Assembly (NCBI GenBank): GCA_018241685.1
Contig: JAFEDJ010000025.1
Coordinates: forward strand, 43,625-107,624
Source of the DNA: Pseudomonadota bacterium
Lineage (GTDB): Bacteria; Pseudomonadota; Gammaproteobacteria; Burkholderiales; Rhodocyclaceae
Direction: 5' to 3'
DNA: 64,000 nt
This document shows positions 17,010 through 26,533 of the stretch, in pieces (positions within the stretch are counted from its first letter, which is position 1; the number at the start of each line of letters is the position of its first letter). Under the pieces are notes generated by a model. It saw only the letters and a list, made by a program, of their open reading frames with translations, did not search any database and was not told where the DNA came from. Position numbers and translations under genes: made by a program.

Positions 17010-17930
17010 ATGCCGCATCAGATTGCCAATCGACTTGCCGAAGCCACATGCAGGATCATTCTTGGCAAGGAACATGCCGTCCGTCTCGCCCTTGCCTGCG
17101 TGTTGGCCCGCGGCCATCTGCTGATCGAGGACATCCCGGGCGTCGGCAAGACGACCTTGGCCCACGTCCTCGCCCGCGTGCTAGGCCTGCAGTTCCAGCG
17201 CATCCAGTTCACCAGCGACATGCTGCCTGCCGACATCGTCGGCGTGTCGATCTTCGACCAGCGGGAAGGCGCCTTCCGCTTCCATCCGGGCCCGGTGTTC
17301 TCCCAACTGGTGCTGGCCGACGAGATCAACCGCGCAACGCCCAAGGCCCAGAGCGCCCTGCTCGAAGCCATGGAGGAACGCCAGATCAGTGCTGAAGGCC
17401 GCACCTGGCCGCTGCCCGAGCCCTTCTTCGTCATCGCCACGCAGAATCCGGCCGAACAGATCGGTACCTTTCCGTTGCCGGAAAGCCAGCTCGATCGCTT
17501 CCTGATGCGCATCTCCATGGGCTATCCGGATCCCGTCGCGGAACGCGCGCTGCTTGCCGGGGAGGATCGCCGGGAGATGCTGGCGCGCCTGCAACCCGAA
17601 CTCCAGGCCGACGAACTGGCCGGCCTGTTTGCCGCCGTACGCCAGGTTCACGCCGCCCCCCGTCTGCTCGATTACGTGCAGGCGCTCCTTGCCCACAGCC
17701 GCCAGGGCCCGGGCTTTGCCATCGGATTGTCGCCCCGGGCCGGCCTGGCCATGCTGGCGGCCGCCCGGGCGTGGGCCCTGCTGGCCGGACGTGATCATGT
17801 ACAGCCCGAAGATGTGCAGGCCGTCCTGCCAGCTGTTGCCGGCCACCGCCTGCGCGCAGCCGACGACGCTCCGCTGCTGCCCGACCAACTGGCACGTCGC
17901 CTGATCGAAGCGGTGCCGCTGCCCGGATGA
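17010..17930 (+). CDS. MoxR-family AAA+ ATPase
   Basis: 306 aa. Walker A GVGKTT at 44-49, Walker B VLADEI at 101-106, and sensor 1 in IATQNP. MoxR proteins act as chaperones for metal-cofactor or membrane complexes and commonly sit beside DUF58 and transglutaminase genes, as here. It overlaps the next gene by ATGA, so the four genes moxR-DUF58-transglutaminase-mltB are almost certainly one operon. No obvious Shine-Dalgarno sequence precedes the chosen ATG. Confidence 0.92.
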   Translation: MPHQIANRLAEATCRIILGKEHAVRLALACVLARGHLLIEDIPGVGKTTLAHVLARVLGLQFQRIQFTSDMLPADIVGVSIFDQREGAFRFHPGPVFSQLVLADEINRATPKAQSALLEAMEERQISAEGRTWPLPEPFFVIATQNPAEQIGTFPLPESQLDRFLMRISMGYPDPVAERALLAGEDRREMLARLQPELQADELAGLFAAVRQVHAAPRLLDYVQALLAHSRQGPGFAIGLSPRAGLAMLAAARAWALLAGRDHVQPEDVQAVLPAVAGHRLRAADDAPLLPDQLARRLIEAVPLPG

Positions 17931-18904
17931 AGCTCGCCCCCCTGCACACGGCCTTCGAGCGCTGGCTGTTCCGCGTCAGCGCCCCGGAGGCACCGCCTAT
18001 CCTGCTGGGCCAACGGCGCATCTTCGTGCTGCCCACGCGCTTTGGGCTCACTCTCGGCGCCACCCTCGCAGTGATGCTGTTGACGTCGATCAACTATTCC
18101 CTGAGCCTGGGCTATGCCCTGACTTTTCTGGTCGGCGGCGTCGCCTGGATGAGCATCCACCACGCCTTCCGCAACCTGGTCGATCTGAGCATTGCCCCTG
18201 GCCGCGTCGAACCGGTTTTCTGCGGCGCCCCTGCGCACTTCGGCGTCCTGCTGAACAACCCGACAACACGCCCCCGCATAGGACTGCAACTGCGACCGAC
18301 ACGCATCACGCCTGCCACGACGCCAGAACGCTTCGACCTGCCCGCGGCCGGCCAGGCCCTGCAGCACGTCGCTATAGCCACTACGCGTCGCGGGTGGCTT
18401 CAGCTCCCCCGCCTGACCCTGGAGACCCAGCATCCACTCGGTCTGATCCGCGCCTGGAGCCTACTCCAGCCCGATCTGCGCGGACTGGTCTATCCGATGC
18501 CCGACGCCCATGCCCCCGGCCTTCCCTACGGCCTGGACGACCTCCCCGGCGACAGCCCCCGCAGCCACGGACAGGACGACTTCGCCGGTCTGCGCCATCA
18601 CCAGCCGGCCGACTCACCACGTCACGTGGCCTGGAAAGCCGTGGCCCGGGGCGGCCCATGGCGTACCAAGACTTTCGATGGCGGCGGGCGCAGCACGATC
18701 TGGCTCGACTGGCAGGCCCTGCCCGCCGGCCTGGACACCGAGGCCCGCCTGTCCCGCCTGGCCCGCTGGGTCATCGACGCCGAGCAGGCCGGCCTCGAAT
18801 ATGGTCTGCGGATTCCCGGCACGATGCTTCGTCCAGCCCACGGCGCCCCCCACAAGCACGCCTGCCTCGTCGCTCTGGCGCTATTCGGCCCTGACCATGA
18901 CTGA
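17927..18904 (+). CDS. DUF58 protein, partner of MoxR
   Basis: 325 aa. Two hydrophobic helices near 40-75 (TLGATLAVMLLTSINYSLSLGYALTFLVGG) are followed by a beta-rich domain and the DUF58 signature DDFAGLRHHQPADSPRHVAWKA. This is the standard partner of MoxR ATPases. Overlaps the downstream transglutaminase gene by eight bases. Exact biochemical function is unknown for the family; a role in cell-envelope assembly is inferred from the neighbours. Confidence 0.88.
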   Translation: MKLAPLHTAFERWLFRVSAPEAPPILLGQRRIFVLPTRFGLTLGATLAVMLLTSINYSLSLGYALTFLVGGVAWMSIHHAFRNLVDLSIAPGRVEPVFCGAPAHFGVLLNNPTTRPRIGLQLRPTRITPATTPERFDLPAAGQALQHVAIATTRRGWLQLPRLTLETQHPLGLIRAWSLLQPDLRGLVYPMPDAHAPGLPYGLDDLPGDSPRSHGQDDFAGLRHHQPADSPRHVAWKAVARGGPWRTKTFDGGGRSTIWLDWQALPAGLDTEARLSRLARWVIDAEQAGLEYGLRIPGTMLRPAHGAPHKHACLVALALFGPDHD

Positions 18905-20840
18905 AACCGGCCTGCGCCCCGACCAAGCCGGCTGGCTGATCGCCAGCGCGGCCATCAGTCTGGCACCCCACGTCGAGCACCTTCCCCCTGCCTTGGCGGC
19001 CATTTGCGCCCTGCTGCTGGCATGGCGCGGCGCCATCGCTGCCGGCAAGGGCCGCTTGCCACACCGTTTCGTCTTGCTGAGTCTCGGCACCTTAGTGGTG
19101 GGCCTGGTCTTGCTGGAGTACCGACATCTGTTTGGCAAGGATCCCGGCATTACCTTCCTCGCGGGACTGCTGAGCCTCAAGCTACTCGAAACCGACAGCC
19201 GTCGTGACGGACGGGTTGTTCTGCTGCTGTGTTTCTTCATGCAGACCGGCCAGTTCCTTTACCAACAGGGCATGCTCATCGCGGCCCTCGCCCTGCTCGG
19301 CACGACGACGGCCATCGGTAGCCTGTTGGCACTGGAGGGGCCGCCCCTCGCGCCAAAGGTGCGCCTCGCCTCCGCCGCGCGGCTGGCACTGCAAGGCGTT
19401 CCGCTGATGCTGGTGTTGTTTGTCCTGTTTCCCCGCGTACAAGGCCCCCTATGGGGATTGCCGGCGGATGCCTACAACCGGGTCAGCGGACTGTCGGACA
19501 ACATGACACCGGGTGACGTGGCGCGCTTGAGCGAATCCAGTGAAATTGCCTTCAGAGCGGCCTTCACCGGTGAACTGCCGCCGCCCTCGGAACGCTACTG
19601 GCGCGGCCCCGTTCTCAACCTCTTCGACGGCCACAGTTGGCGCGCGGGCCGAAACGACATGGCCTCACGCCCGAGCTATGCCGCCCAGGGCGTCGCCTAC
19701 CCATACACACTGACGCTGGAAGCCCACAATCAGCGCTGGCTGCTAGCCCTTGATTTCCCGGGCGACGCCCCCGGCCTACGCTATGGCACCGACTTCCAGC
19801 TGATGTCGGCCGAACCGGTGCGCAGCCGGATCCGGCTCTCGCTGGTGTCCTATCCCCATACTCCGGTTGGTCTCAACGCCACGCCTCGCGAACTGCGCGA
19901 AGCCTTGGCACTGCCCGCCGGCAGCAATCCACGTACCCAGGCGCTCGGCGTCCGCATCAGACAGGAAGCCCGCGATGCCGGAGATATCCTCCAGCGAGTC
20001 ATCGCCGATTTCCGTCGGCGCAGCCTGAGCTACACCCTCGACCCACAACCGCTTGGCCGTGACGACGCGGACAACTTCCTGTTCGACACGAAAGAGGGCT
20101 TCTGCGAACACTTTGCCTCCGCCTTCGTCATCACCATGCGCGCGGCAGGCGTCCCGGCGCGGGTCGTCACCGGCTACCAGGGCGGCGAACTCAACCCGGT
20201 GGACGGTACGCTGGTGATCCGCCAATCCGACGCCCACGCCTGGGCCGAAGTCTGGCTGGCGGGACAGGGCTGGAAACGTATCGACCCGACCGCGGCCAGC
20301 GCCCCTCGCCGCATCGACGGCGGCCTTGCCGCGGCCCTGCCGGACGACGGCCACCTGCCGCTGCTGGCGCGCAGTGATCTCGCCTGGCTGCGGACATTGC
20401 GCAACCAGCTGGATGCCCTGGACAACCGCTGGAATCAATGGGTTCTCGGGTACAATCCGGCCCGCCAGAAAGCGCTGCTCTCCGGAATGGGCATAGCCGA
20501 TGCCGACTGGCAGACGATCACTGCCCTGATGGCTGGTGCCTGCGCTGTCGCCATGGCTCTGCTGACCGCATGGGCGCTACGGCGCCGCACAGCGGCAGAC
20601 GCCCTGGACCGCAACTGGTCGACGTTCTGCAAACGCCTTTCCTCCGCGGGTCTCCCGCGGGCGGCTTGGGAAAGCCCGCAAGACTATGCCCAAAGGATCT
20701 CCACACTACGGCCGGATCTTGCCGACACCGTGAATCGCATCGCCACCGAATACGCCCGTCTGCGTTATGGCCCCGCCGGCATCGCCCCCGCAGCCCTCCA
20801 ACGCCTGAAGCACGCCATCAAGCATTTCCACCCTCGATGA
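18897..20840 (+). CDS. Membrane transglutaminase-like protein (TgpA/DUF3488 type)
   Basis: 647 aa. Several membrane helices in the first ~180 residues form the DUF3488 region. A periplasmic transglutaminase-like domain follows with an intact Cys403-His447-Asp463 triad (EGFCEHF, SDAHAWAEVW, IDPTAA), then a final helix near 540-565 and a short cytoplasmic tail. TgpA of Pseudomonas aeruginosa has the same architecture and is needed for viability. The substrate is unknown; placement before mltB suggests peptidoglycan or envelope proteins. Confidence 0.9.
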   Translation: MTETGLRPDQAGWLIASAAISLAPHVEHLPPALAAICALLLAWRGAIAAGKGRLPHRFVLLSLGTLVVGLVLLEYRHLFGKDPGITFLAGLLSLKLLETDSRRDGRVVLLLCFFMQTGQFLYQQGMLIAALALLGTTTAIGSLLALEGPPLAPKVRLASAARLALQGVPLMLVLFVLFPRVQGPLWGLPADAYNRVSGLSDNMTPGDVARLSESSEIAFRAAFTGELPPPSERYWRGPVLNLFDGHSWRAGRNDMASRPSYAAQGVAYPYTLTLEAHNQRWLLALDFPGDAPGLRYGTDFQLMSAEPVRSRIRLSLVSYPHTPVGLNATPRELREALALPAGSNPRTQALGVRIRQEARDAGDILQRVIADFRRRSLSYTLDPQPLGRDDADNFLFDTKEGFCEHFASAFVITMRAAGVPARVVTGYQGGELNPVDGTLVIRQSDAHAWAEVWLAGQGWKRIDPTAASAPRRIDGGLAAALPDDGHLPLLARSDLAWLRTLRNQLDALDNRWNQWVLGYNPARQKALLSGMGIADADWQTITALMAGACAVAMALLTAWALRRRTAADALDRNWSTFCKRLSSAGLPRAAWESPQDYAQRISTLRPDLADTVNRIATEYARLRYGPAGIAPAALQRLKHAIKHFHPR

Positions 20841-21865
20841 AAACAGCCCTCCTCCGTCGGCACCTGACGCTCTCCCTTCTGGCCGGCCTCCTCGCGTCGG
20901 TAACCGCCCACGCCGCCGATCGTTACGCCGACCGCCCCGAAACCCAGCAATTCATCGCCGAGATGCAGCAACGCCATGGTTTCGACAAGGACGCGCTGAC
21001 CTACATCTTCCGCCGCGCCCAGTATCTACCGTCGGTGATCAAGGCCATCTCGCCGCCAAAGGATCCTGGCGTACGTTCCTGGCAGCGCTACCGGGGCCGT
21101 TTCATCGAGCCGGTACGCATCAAGGCTGGCGTGGCTTTCTGGGATCGTTACCAGGACACCATCAAGGCGGCGAGCGAGAAGTACGGCGTGCCGGAAGAGA
21201 TCATCGTCGGCATCATTGGCGTGGAAACCATCTACGGCCGCAACACCGGCAACTACCAGGCGGTGTCGGCCCTGTCCACGCTGGCCTTCGACTATCCTCG
21301 GCGCGCCGAGCTGTTCCGCAGCGAACTGGAAAACCTGCTGCTGATGGCGCGCGAACAGCACCGCGACCCGCTCGACTACCAGGGCTCCTACGCCGGCGCG
21401 CTGGGCCTGCCCCAGTTCCTGCCAAGCAGCGTGCGCAACTACGCGGTGGATTTCGACGGCGACGGCCAGATCGACCTGCTCAACAGCCCCAAGGATGCCA
21501 TCGGCAGCGTTGCCCGCTACATGCAGATGCACGGCTGGGAGAGCGGCGCCCCAATCGCCCTTCGCGCCAGCGTGACGCAGGGCGCTGACCTCGCTGAACT
21601 GATCGCCAACGACGTGGATCCAGCCTTCGATCCGGCCACGCTGGCCAGCCATGGTGTGAAGGCCAGCAGCGGCGAAATGCCTACCAACAAGGCCGCCTTC
21701 GTCGAGCTCGTCACTCCCGGCGAAAGCAGCGAATACTGGCTCGGCTACCAGAACTTCTACGTAATCACCCGCTACAACCGCAGCAGCTTCTACGCGATGT
21801 CGGTGTTCCAACTCGGCGAGGCGGTGAAGGCCGCCCGCGAGACCACTCTCGCGAACAAGCGCTGA
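20837..21865 (+). CDS. mltB: Membrane-bound lytic murein transglycosylase B family
   Basis: 342 aa. Signal peptide ends near AHAAD (residue ~28); the catalytic glutamate is E130 (GVETIYGRN). GALGLPQFLPSS and an EF-hand-like DFDGDGQIDL segment match Slt35/MltB. It cleaves the MurNAc-GlcNAc bond, producing 1,6-anhydromuropeptides. No lipobox cysteine is present, so this is probably the soluble periplasmic form. Last gene of the moxR operon, overlapping its upstream gene by ATGA. Confidence 0.93.
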   Translation: MKTALLRRHLTLSLLAGLLASVTAHAADRYADRPETQQFIAEMQQRHGFDKDALTYIFRRAQYLPSVIKAISPPKDPGVRSWQRYRGRFIEPVRIKAGVAFWDRYQDTIKAASEKYGVPEEIIVGIIGVETIYGRNTGNYQAVSALSTLAFDYPRRAELFRSELENLLLMAREQHRDPLDYQGSYAGALGLPQFLPSSVRNYAVDFDGDGQIDLLNSPKDAIGSVARYMQMHGWESGAPIALRASVTQGADLAELIANDVDPAFDPATLASHGVKASSGEMPTNKAAFVELVTPGESSEYWLGYQNFYVITRYNRSSFYAMSVFQLGEAVKAARETTLANKR

Positions 21866-21877
21866 CGCCTGAAGCTG

Positions 21878-21909
21878 GAGCCGGGGGCGAATGAACTCAC
21901 CCCCGGCTC
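21878..21909. terminator. Hairpin terminator between mltB and the arsC-like gene
   Basis: Perfect 10-bp stem GAGCCGGGGG/CCCCCGGCTC with a 12-base loop between two convergent genes; the T run is weak. Confidence 0.6.
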
Positions 21910-21914
21910 TTGCA

Positions 21915-22265
21915 TTAGAACAATTCCAGCACCTTTTCCGGCGGCCGGCCGACCACGGCCCACTCACCGCACACGACGATCGGCCGCTCGATGAGGATGG
22001 GATGCGCCACCAGCGCGTCCAGCCACTCGTCCTCGCTGAGCGCGCGTCCCTTGTAGTCGGACTTGTAGATGTCCTCGCCGGTACGCACGATGCTTTCGGC
22101 CGGCACACCCAGCTTCCTGACCAGTTCAGCCAGCTCGGCCCGGCTCGGCGGGGTCTTGAGGTATTCGACGATTTCCAGTGCAACGCCCTTTTCCTGCAGC
22201 AAGGTGCAGGCGGAGCGGCTCTTGGAACAGCGGGCATTGTGATAGACGCGAACGGTTTCGCTCAT
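21915..22265 (-). CDS. ArsC/Spx-family oxidoreductase (YfgD-like arsenate reductase)
   Basis: 116 aa. N-terminal YHNARCSKSR places the active-site cysteine at 13, and the C-terminal ERPIVVCGEWAVVGRPPE segment is typical of the ArsC family. Glutaredoxin-dependent arsenate reduction is the named activity, but YfgD-type members are not in ars operons and may have another thiol role. Start chosen at the ATG giving the family length; longer frames upstream lack homology-like sequence. Confidence 0.85.
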   Translation of the reverse strand: MSETVRVYHNARCSKSRSACTLLQEKGVALEIVEYLKTPPSRAELAELVRKLGVPAESIVRTGEDIYKSDYKGRALSEDEWLDALVAHPILIERPIVVCGEWAVVGRPPEKVLELF

Positions 22266-22340
22266 GGGTTTCAATCCTGACGGGAGATGAGTTGGCGGAA
22301 CGCCGCGGCGGTTGGCCGGCATTCCGCCCACCGCCCCGGA

Positions 22341-23276
22341 CTAGAGAAGCACATCCTTCGAGACGCCACGCCGCTTGATGATGCGGCGCAACTGGCCAAG
22401 CGCTTCGAGCTGGATCTGGCGCACCCGCTCGCGGGTCAGCTCTAGGCTATCGGCCAGCTCCTCCAGCGTCTGCACCTCGCACTCGTCGATACCGTAACGG
22501 TGGCGGATCACCATGCGCTGCTTTTCGCTGAGCTGGCCGATCCACTCGCGCACGAGGGTCTCCACTTCGAGATCCTGGATCTGTACATCCGGCGTCTCGG
22601 CATCGTCGTCTGCCAGGGATTCGCCGATGGACAGGGTTGGATCGATATCCAGCGGCGCATCCAGCGAGGCCGTGTGCTCGTTGAGGGCCAGGATCGCCCG
22701 CACATCCTCCACCGGCCGCCCCAGCTGGCGGGCCACGTCCTCGATGGTGGTGTCGCCGTTGCTGGCCGCTTCGAGCTGGCGCTGGCAGCGCAGCACCTGG
22801 TTGAGCTCCTTAACCACATGCACCGGCAGGCGGATCGTGCGCGACTGGTTCATGATCGCCCGCTCGATGTTCTGGCGGATCCACCACGTCGCATAAGTGG
22901 AGAAGCGGAAGCCCCGCTCGGGATCGAACTTCTCGAGCGCGTGGATGAGGCCGAGATTGCCCTCCTCCACCAGATCGAGCAGCGGGATGCCGCGGTTGAG
23001 GTAGTGCTTGGCGATATTGACGACCAGACGCAGGTTACGCTCGATCATCGTCTGCCGGGCCACGAAATCCCCCTGCCGGACCCGGCGGGACAGCGACAGC
23101 TCCTCATCCGCGGTCAACAGCGGATTGGCACCGATTTCGTTGAGATACAGCTGGGTGACATCACCCAGGAATTCTGTGTCGGGGGACTGCGCCGGGACTT
23201 CGAGAAAGGCCTCGACCTCCGGGGGCAGGTCCTGCTCGGGACTTTCGAGTTCCTCAGGAACGGCCGGATCGTACAT
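22341..23276 (-). CDS. rpoS: RNA polymerase sigma factor RpoS
   Basis: 311 aa. Region 1.2 ([21 protein letters not shown]), region 2 ([55 protein letters not shown]), region 3 and region 4.2 ([14 protein letters not shown]) are all complete. It is the stationary-phase/general stress sigma factor. It lies downstream of nlpD as in most gammaproteobacteria and betaproteobacteria, so part of its transcription probably comes from within nlpD. Confidence 0.96.
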   Translation of the reverse strand: MYDPAVPEELESPEQDLPPEVEAFLEVPAQSPDTEFLGDVTQLYLNEIGANPLLTADEELSLSRRVRQGDFVARQTMIERNLRLVVNIAKHYLNRGIPLLDLVEEGNLGLIHALEKFDPERGFRFSTYATWWIRQNIERAIMNQSRTIRLPVHVVKELNQVLRCQRQLEAASNGDTTIEDVARQLGRPVEDVRAILALNEHTASLDAPLDIDPTLSIGESLADDDAETPDVQIQDLEVETLVREWIGQLSEKQRMVIRHRYGIDECEVQTLEELADSLELTRERVRQIQLEALGQLRRIIKRRGVSKDVLL

Positions 23277-23433
23277 GGAGCCCTCTCTGAACCGTGGGGA
23301 GACACTCTGGGAGACAACAGTTCATGCAGCGCCTCCTGCCAGTACTCACCCAAAGTTCAGCAAGGGTGATGCCCGGCGACTATAGTCTTTCATATCAGCG
23401 CACCGTTCGACCCTGCCCAGCCCCTTGCGGTAC

Positions 23434-24453
23434 TCAGCGCGAGGGCAGGAACTTGCCTGGATCGACTGGCTTGCCCTGCTTCCGGATCTCGAAGTGCAGC
23501 TTCGGGCGATCACTATCGGTGTCGCCCAGTTCGGCAATCTTCTGTCCCTTGCTCACCGCCTGCCCTTCCTTGACCAGCAGGTTCTGGTTGTGGGCGTATG
23601 CGCTCAGGAAGTTATTGTCATGCTTAACGATAACGAGTTTGCCGTAACCGCGCAAACCCGTACCCGCATAAACGACGCGGCCACTGGCTGCCGCAAGGAC
23701 GGGGTCACCGGTCTTGCCGGCCAGATCGACGCCCTTGCTCGAGGTTTCGTTGAAGCCGGCGATGACCTTGCCAGCAGCCGGCCAGGCCCAGTCTATCTTG
23801 CCATCATCGCCGCTTGCAGCGGACGTCGGCTTGGCTGGCTCGGGCTTTTTCTCTTCCTTGGGCTCGGGCTTGGTTTCCGCCTTGACCGCCGCCTCCGGCT
23901 TTGCACTTTCAGGCTTGGCAACATCCGGCCGCGGTTCGACCTTGGCCACGACGATCGGCGCCTCCTGCTTCTGGGCCTGTGCCCAAGCCTGCTCGGAATA
24001 CGCGACCTTGCCGCCCTTCGGCTCCCGGCGGACGCCGTCACTGCCCACCGCAGCCGCGGAAGCTGCAGCACCGTTGGTGGCAACCGGACGCACGTCGACA
24101 CCAGACGAGGTCACTGGACGCGTCACGGCACCGGACTCGGGCGGACGCACACGGAGTTCCTGCCCGACCTCAATCAGATTGGGGTTCTCAAGCCCGCTCC
24201 AGGCGGCGATGTCCCGGTAGTTCTGCCCGTTATCGAGTGCAATACGGATCAGCGTATCGCCCGGCTTGACGATGTAGTACCCCGGCCGTGCCACCTTGGG
24301 TTGCGGCGGCGGCACCGGGGTTTCAGTCTTTTCCGGCACGGAGCCCGCAGGACGCGTCGTGCGCTCCGCAACCGGTGCAGGCGATTTGGTGGCGCACCCG
24401 GCCAGCAGCAGGGTGATCAGGAGACTACTGGTACAAACGCGGGACAACATCAT
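23434..24453 (-). CDS. nlpD: NlpD/LytM-factor lipoprotein, amidase activator
   Basis: 339 aa. Lipobox LLAGC (Cys ~19), a LysM domain (YYIVKPGDTLIRIALDNGQNYRDIAAWSGL), a long Lys/Pro/Glu/Ala-rich linker, and a C-terminal M23/LytM domain. Zinc-ligand positions are degenerate (KGVD instead of HxxxD, KLHFE instead of HxH). It should therefore not cut peptidoglycan itself but activate an AmiC-type amidase during division, as E. coli NlpD does. Between pcm and rpoS. Confidence 0.93.
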   Translation of the reverse strand: MMLSRVCTSSLLITLLLAGCATKSPAPVAERTTRPAGSVPEKTETPVPPPQPKVARPGYYIVKPGDTLIRIALDNGQNYRDIAAWSGLENPNLIEVGQELRVRPPESGAVTRPVTSSGVDVRPVATNGAAASAAAVGSDGVRREPKGGKVAYSEQAWAQAQKQEAPIVVAKVEPRPDVAKPESAKPEAAVKAETKPEPKEEKKPEPAKPTSAASGDDGKIDWAWPAAGKVIAGFNETSSKGVDLAGKTGDPVLAAASGRVVYAGTGLRGYGKLVIVKHDNNFLSAYAHNQNLLVKEGQAVSKGQKIAELGDTDSDRPKLHFEIRKQGKPVDPGKFLPSR

Positions 24454-24467
24454 TGGTTATGCATAAA

Positions 24468-25127
24468 TCATTCTGTGCCGGGCAGCAGGGGTACGAAGCG
24501 CACCGCGCTGAGGCGTGTTTCTCGGATGCCGCGAGCCGTTCGCTCGATCAGCACCAGCACCTGCTCCCCTGAACCGACCGGAAGAATCAGCCGGCCGCCT
24601 TCAGCCAGTTGCTCAACCAGTGCCGGCGGCACCTTCGGCGCCGCCGCAGCGACGATGATTGTGTCGTAGGGCGCGGCCTCCTTCAGCCCCACACTACCAT
24701 CGGCATGTTTCAGGCGCAGGTTGGGACGACGCAGGTAACGCAGGTTGTTACGGGCACGGTCGAGCAAGGGGCGCAGTCGCTCCACCGAATAGACTTCCGT
24801 GGCCAACTGCGACAGCACGGCAGCCTGGTAGCCACACCCGGTTCCGACCTCCAGGGTCTTGCCGAGTTCGCGGCCAGCCATCAACAATTCGATCATGCGC
24901 GCGACAACGAAGGGCTGAGAGATGGTCTGCTGCAGGCCAAGAGGCAGTGCCGTGTCTTCATAGGCCCGCGAAGCCAGCGCCTCCTCGACGAAGAGATGGC
25001 GCGGCACGGCCATCATGGCGGCCAGCACGCGCTCGTCGCGTACCCCCTGTTCCTTGATCCGCTCGACCATCCGGGTCCGCGCCCGCAAAGTGGTCTGCAA
25101 CGCGGCGCGCAGCACTTCGCTGCTCAT
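24468..25127 (-). CDS. pcm: Protein-L-isoaspartate O-methyltransferase
   Basis: 219 aa. [24 protein letters not shown] and the SAM-binding [13 protein letters not shown] are diagnostic. It repairs isoaspartyl residues in aged proteins using SAM. The start overlaps the surE stop by ATGA (25124-25127). A longer in-frame extension into surE is rejected. Confidence 0.96.
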   Translation of the reverse strand: MSSEVLRAALQTTLRARTRMVERIKEQGVRDERVLAAMMAVPRHLFVEEALASRAYEDTALPLGLQQTISQPFVVARMIELLMAGRELGKTLEVGTGCGYQAAVLSQLATEVYSVERLRPLLDRARNNLRYLRRPNLRLKHADGSVGLKEAAPYDTIIVAAAAPKVPPALVEQLAEGGRLILPVGSGEQVLVLIERTARGIRETRLSAVRFVPLLPGTE

Positions 25128-25867
25128 TTGCCCAGCCAGCCGCGTACGGTTGAAATCTGCCCCTGATGGGTCAGATCGATCTGCAATGGCGTAATGGACA
25201 CATAGCCATTGGCCACTGCATGGAAATCGGTGCCATCTCCGGCATCCTGAGCCGCGCCAACCGCGCCGACCCAATACACGGTCTCGTTGCGCGGCGTCAC
25301 CGACTTGACGGTGGGCTCGGCCTTGTGGCGCTTGCCCAGGCGTGTGACCTGAATGCCCTTGATCTGGTCGTAAGGCAAATCGGGAACGTTCACGTTGAGC
25401 AACGCAGGGATACCGATCGGCTCCTGCTGGAAACGCTCCACCAGCTCACGAGCCACCCTCGCTGCACCGGAGAAATCCGAAGCGCCCTTGGCGACCAGGG
25501 AAATGGCGATGGACGGAACACCCAGCAGGAACCCCTCGGTGGCAGCGGCAACGGTACCGGAATAGATCGTGTCGTCGCCCATGTTGGCGCCGTGGTTGAT
25601 CCCCGACACGACCATGTCCGGCAACTCGTCCAGCATGCCGGTGACGGCAAGATGCACGCAGTCGGTAGGCGTACCATTGACGTAATGGAAACCGCTGGCC
25701 GCCTTGCGCAGGGACAAGGGGCGATCGAGGGTCAGGGAGTTGCTGGCGCCGCTGCGATCCCGCTCCGGAGCAACCACGGTGACCTTCCCGACTTCAGACA
25801 GGGCTGCCGCAAGGGCATGCAGGCCAGGAGCGAAATAACCGTCGTCGTTGCTCAACAGGATGCGCAT
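25124..25867 (-). CDS. surE: 5'/3'-nucleotidase SurE
   Basis: 247 aa. The metal-binding NDDG at residues 7-10 and [19 protein letters not shown] are the SurE signatures. It dephosphorylates nucleoside monophosphates and short polyphosphate and supports stationary-phase survival. First gene of surE-pcm-nlpD-rpoS. Confidence 0.96.
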   Translation of the reverse strand: MRILLSNDDGYFAPGLHALAAALSEVGKVTVVAPERDRSGASNSLTLDRPLSLRKAASGFHYVNGTPTDCVHLAVTGMLDELPDMVVSGINHGANMGDDTIYSGTVAAATEGFLLGVPSIAISLVAKGASDFSGAARVARELVERFQQEPIGIPALLNVNVPDLPYDQIKGIQVTRLGKRHKAEPTVKSVTPRNETVYWVGAVGAAQDAGDGTDFHAVANGYVSITPLQIDLTHQGQISTVRGWLGK

Positions 25868-26075
25868 TGGAATCCGGGATCAGGCTTTCAAAACAGGTGG
25901 AAGAAGGCTCGCAGAACGCTGTCGCGAGGACTGTCGCCCTCGCCGGCCGCTACATGCAAGAACCTTGGACAGGCGGCGAGTTTAGCAGAGTCGGCTCGGC
26001 CGCTGCTAGGCGCAAACCATGCGGCGGCGCACCGCGGCGCCCATGCCGGGGAAAGGCGAATTTGTTTTTGCGGTC

Positions 26076-26108
26076 CTGGAATAAACGACCCACGCGTACT
26101 GTTTAAAC
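26076..26108 (+). promoter_or_regulatory. Candidate ECF-type promoter upstream of the lipoprotein-sigma-antisigma operon
   Basis: CTGGAAT at 26076-26082, 18 bases, then GTTTAAAC at 26101-26108. Resembles the promoter upstream of msrP (CTGTAAT, 17 bases, GTCTAC). Consistent with autoregulation by the ECF factor encoded below; not proven. Confidence 0.35.
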
Positions 26109-26140
26109 GCTACCCAGCCACACAACACGGAGACACGGCC

Positions 26141-26518
26141 ATGAACAAACTGCTACTCGCCACCAGCCTTTCCATCACCCTCGGCGCCTGTGCCAGCATG
26201 CACGACACCTCGCCGGCCCAGAGCCGCTACGGCATGCTCACCGACGCCCAGGGCATGACCCTCTACGTCTTCGACAAGGACGCCGCCGGCAGCGGCAAGA
26301 GCGTCTGCAACGGCCCCTGCGCCACCAACTGGCCGCCGCTGCTGGCCAGTGAAAAGGACCAGGCCCGCGGCGACTGGAGCGTCGTCGGCCGTGACGACGG
26401 ACGCCGCCAGTGGGCCTACAAGGGCCGGCCGCTCTATACCTGGAGCAAGGACCAGAAGCCCGGCGACACCAGCGGAGACGGCTTCCTCAACAACCAGTGG
26501 CACATCGCCCGCCCGTAA
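26141..26518 (+). CDS. Small lipoprotein of the secreted-repeat (COG4315) family
   Basis: 125 aa. Signal peptide with lipobox LGACASM (Cys17) and two copies of the short repeat of this family, recognisable as MTLYVFDKDAAGSGKSVCNGPCATNWPP and RPLYTWSKDQKPGDTSGDGFLNNQWH. Two cysteines (in VCNGPC) could bind metal or form a disulfide. Function is unknown across the family. It is followed after 15 bases by an ECF sigma factor and its anti-sigma factor, suggesting that it belongs to their stress response. Confidence 0.82.
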   Translation: MNKLLLATSLSITLGACASMHDTSPAQSRYGMLTDAQGMTLYVFDKDAAGSGKSVCNGPCATNWPPLLASEKDQARGDWSVVGRDDGRRQWAYKGRPLYTWSKDQKPGDTSGDGFLNNQWHIARP

Positions 26519-26533
26519 GCAGCTCCACGCCCG

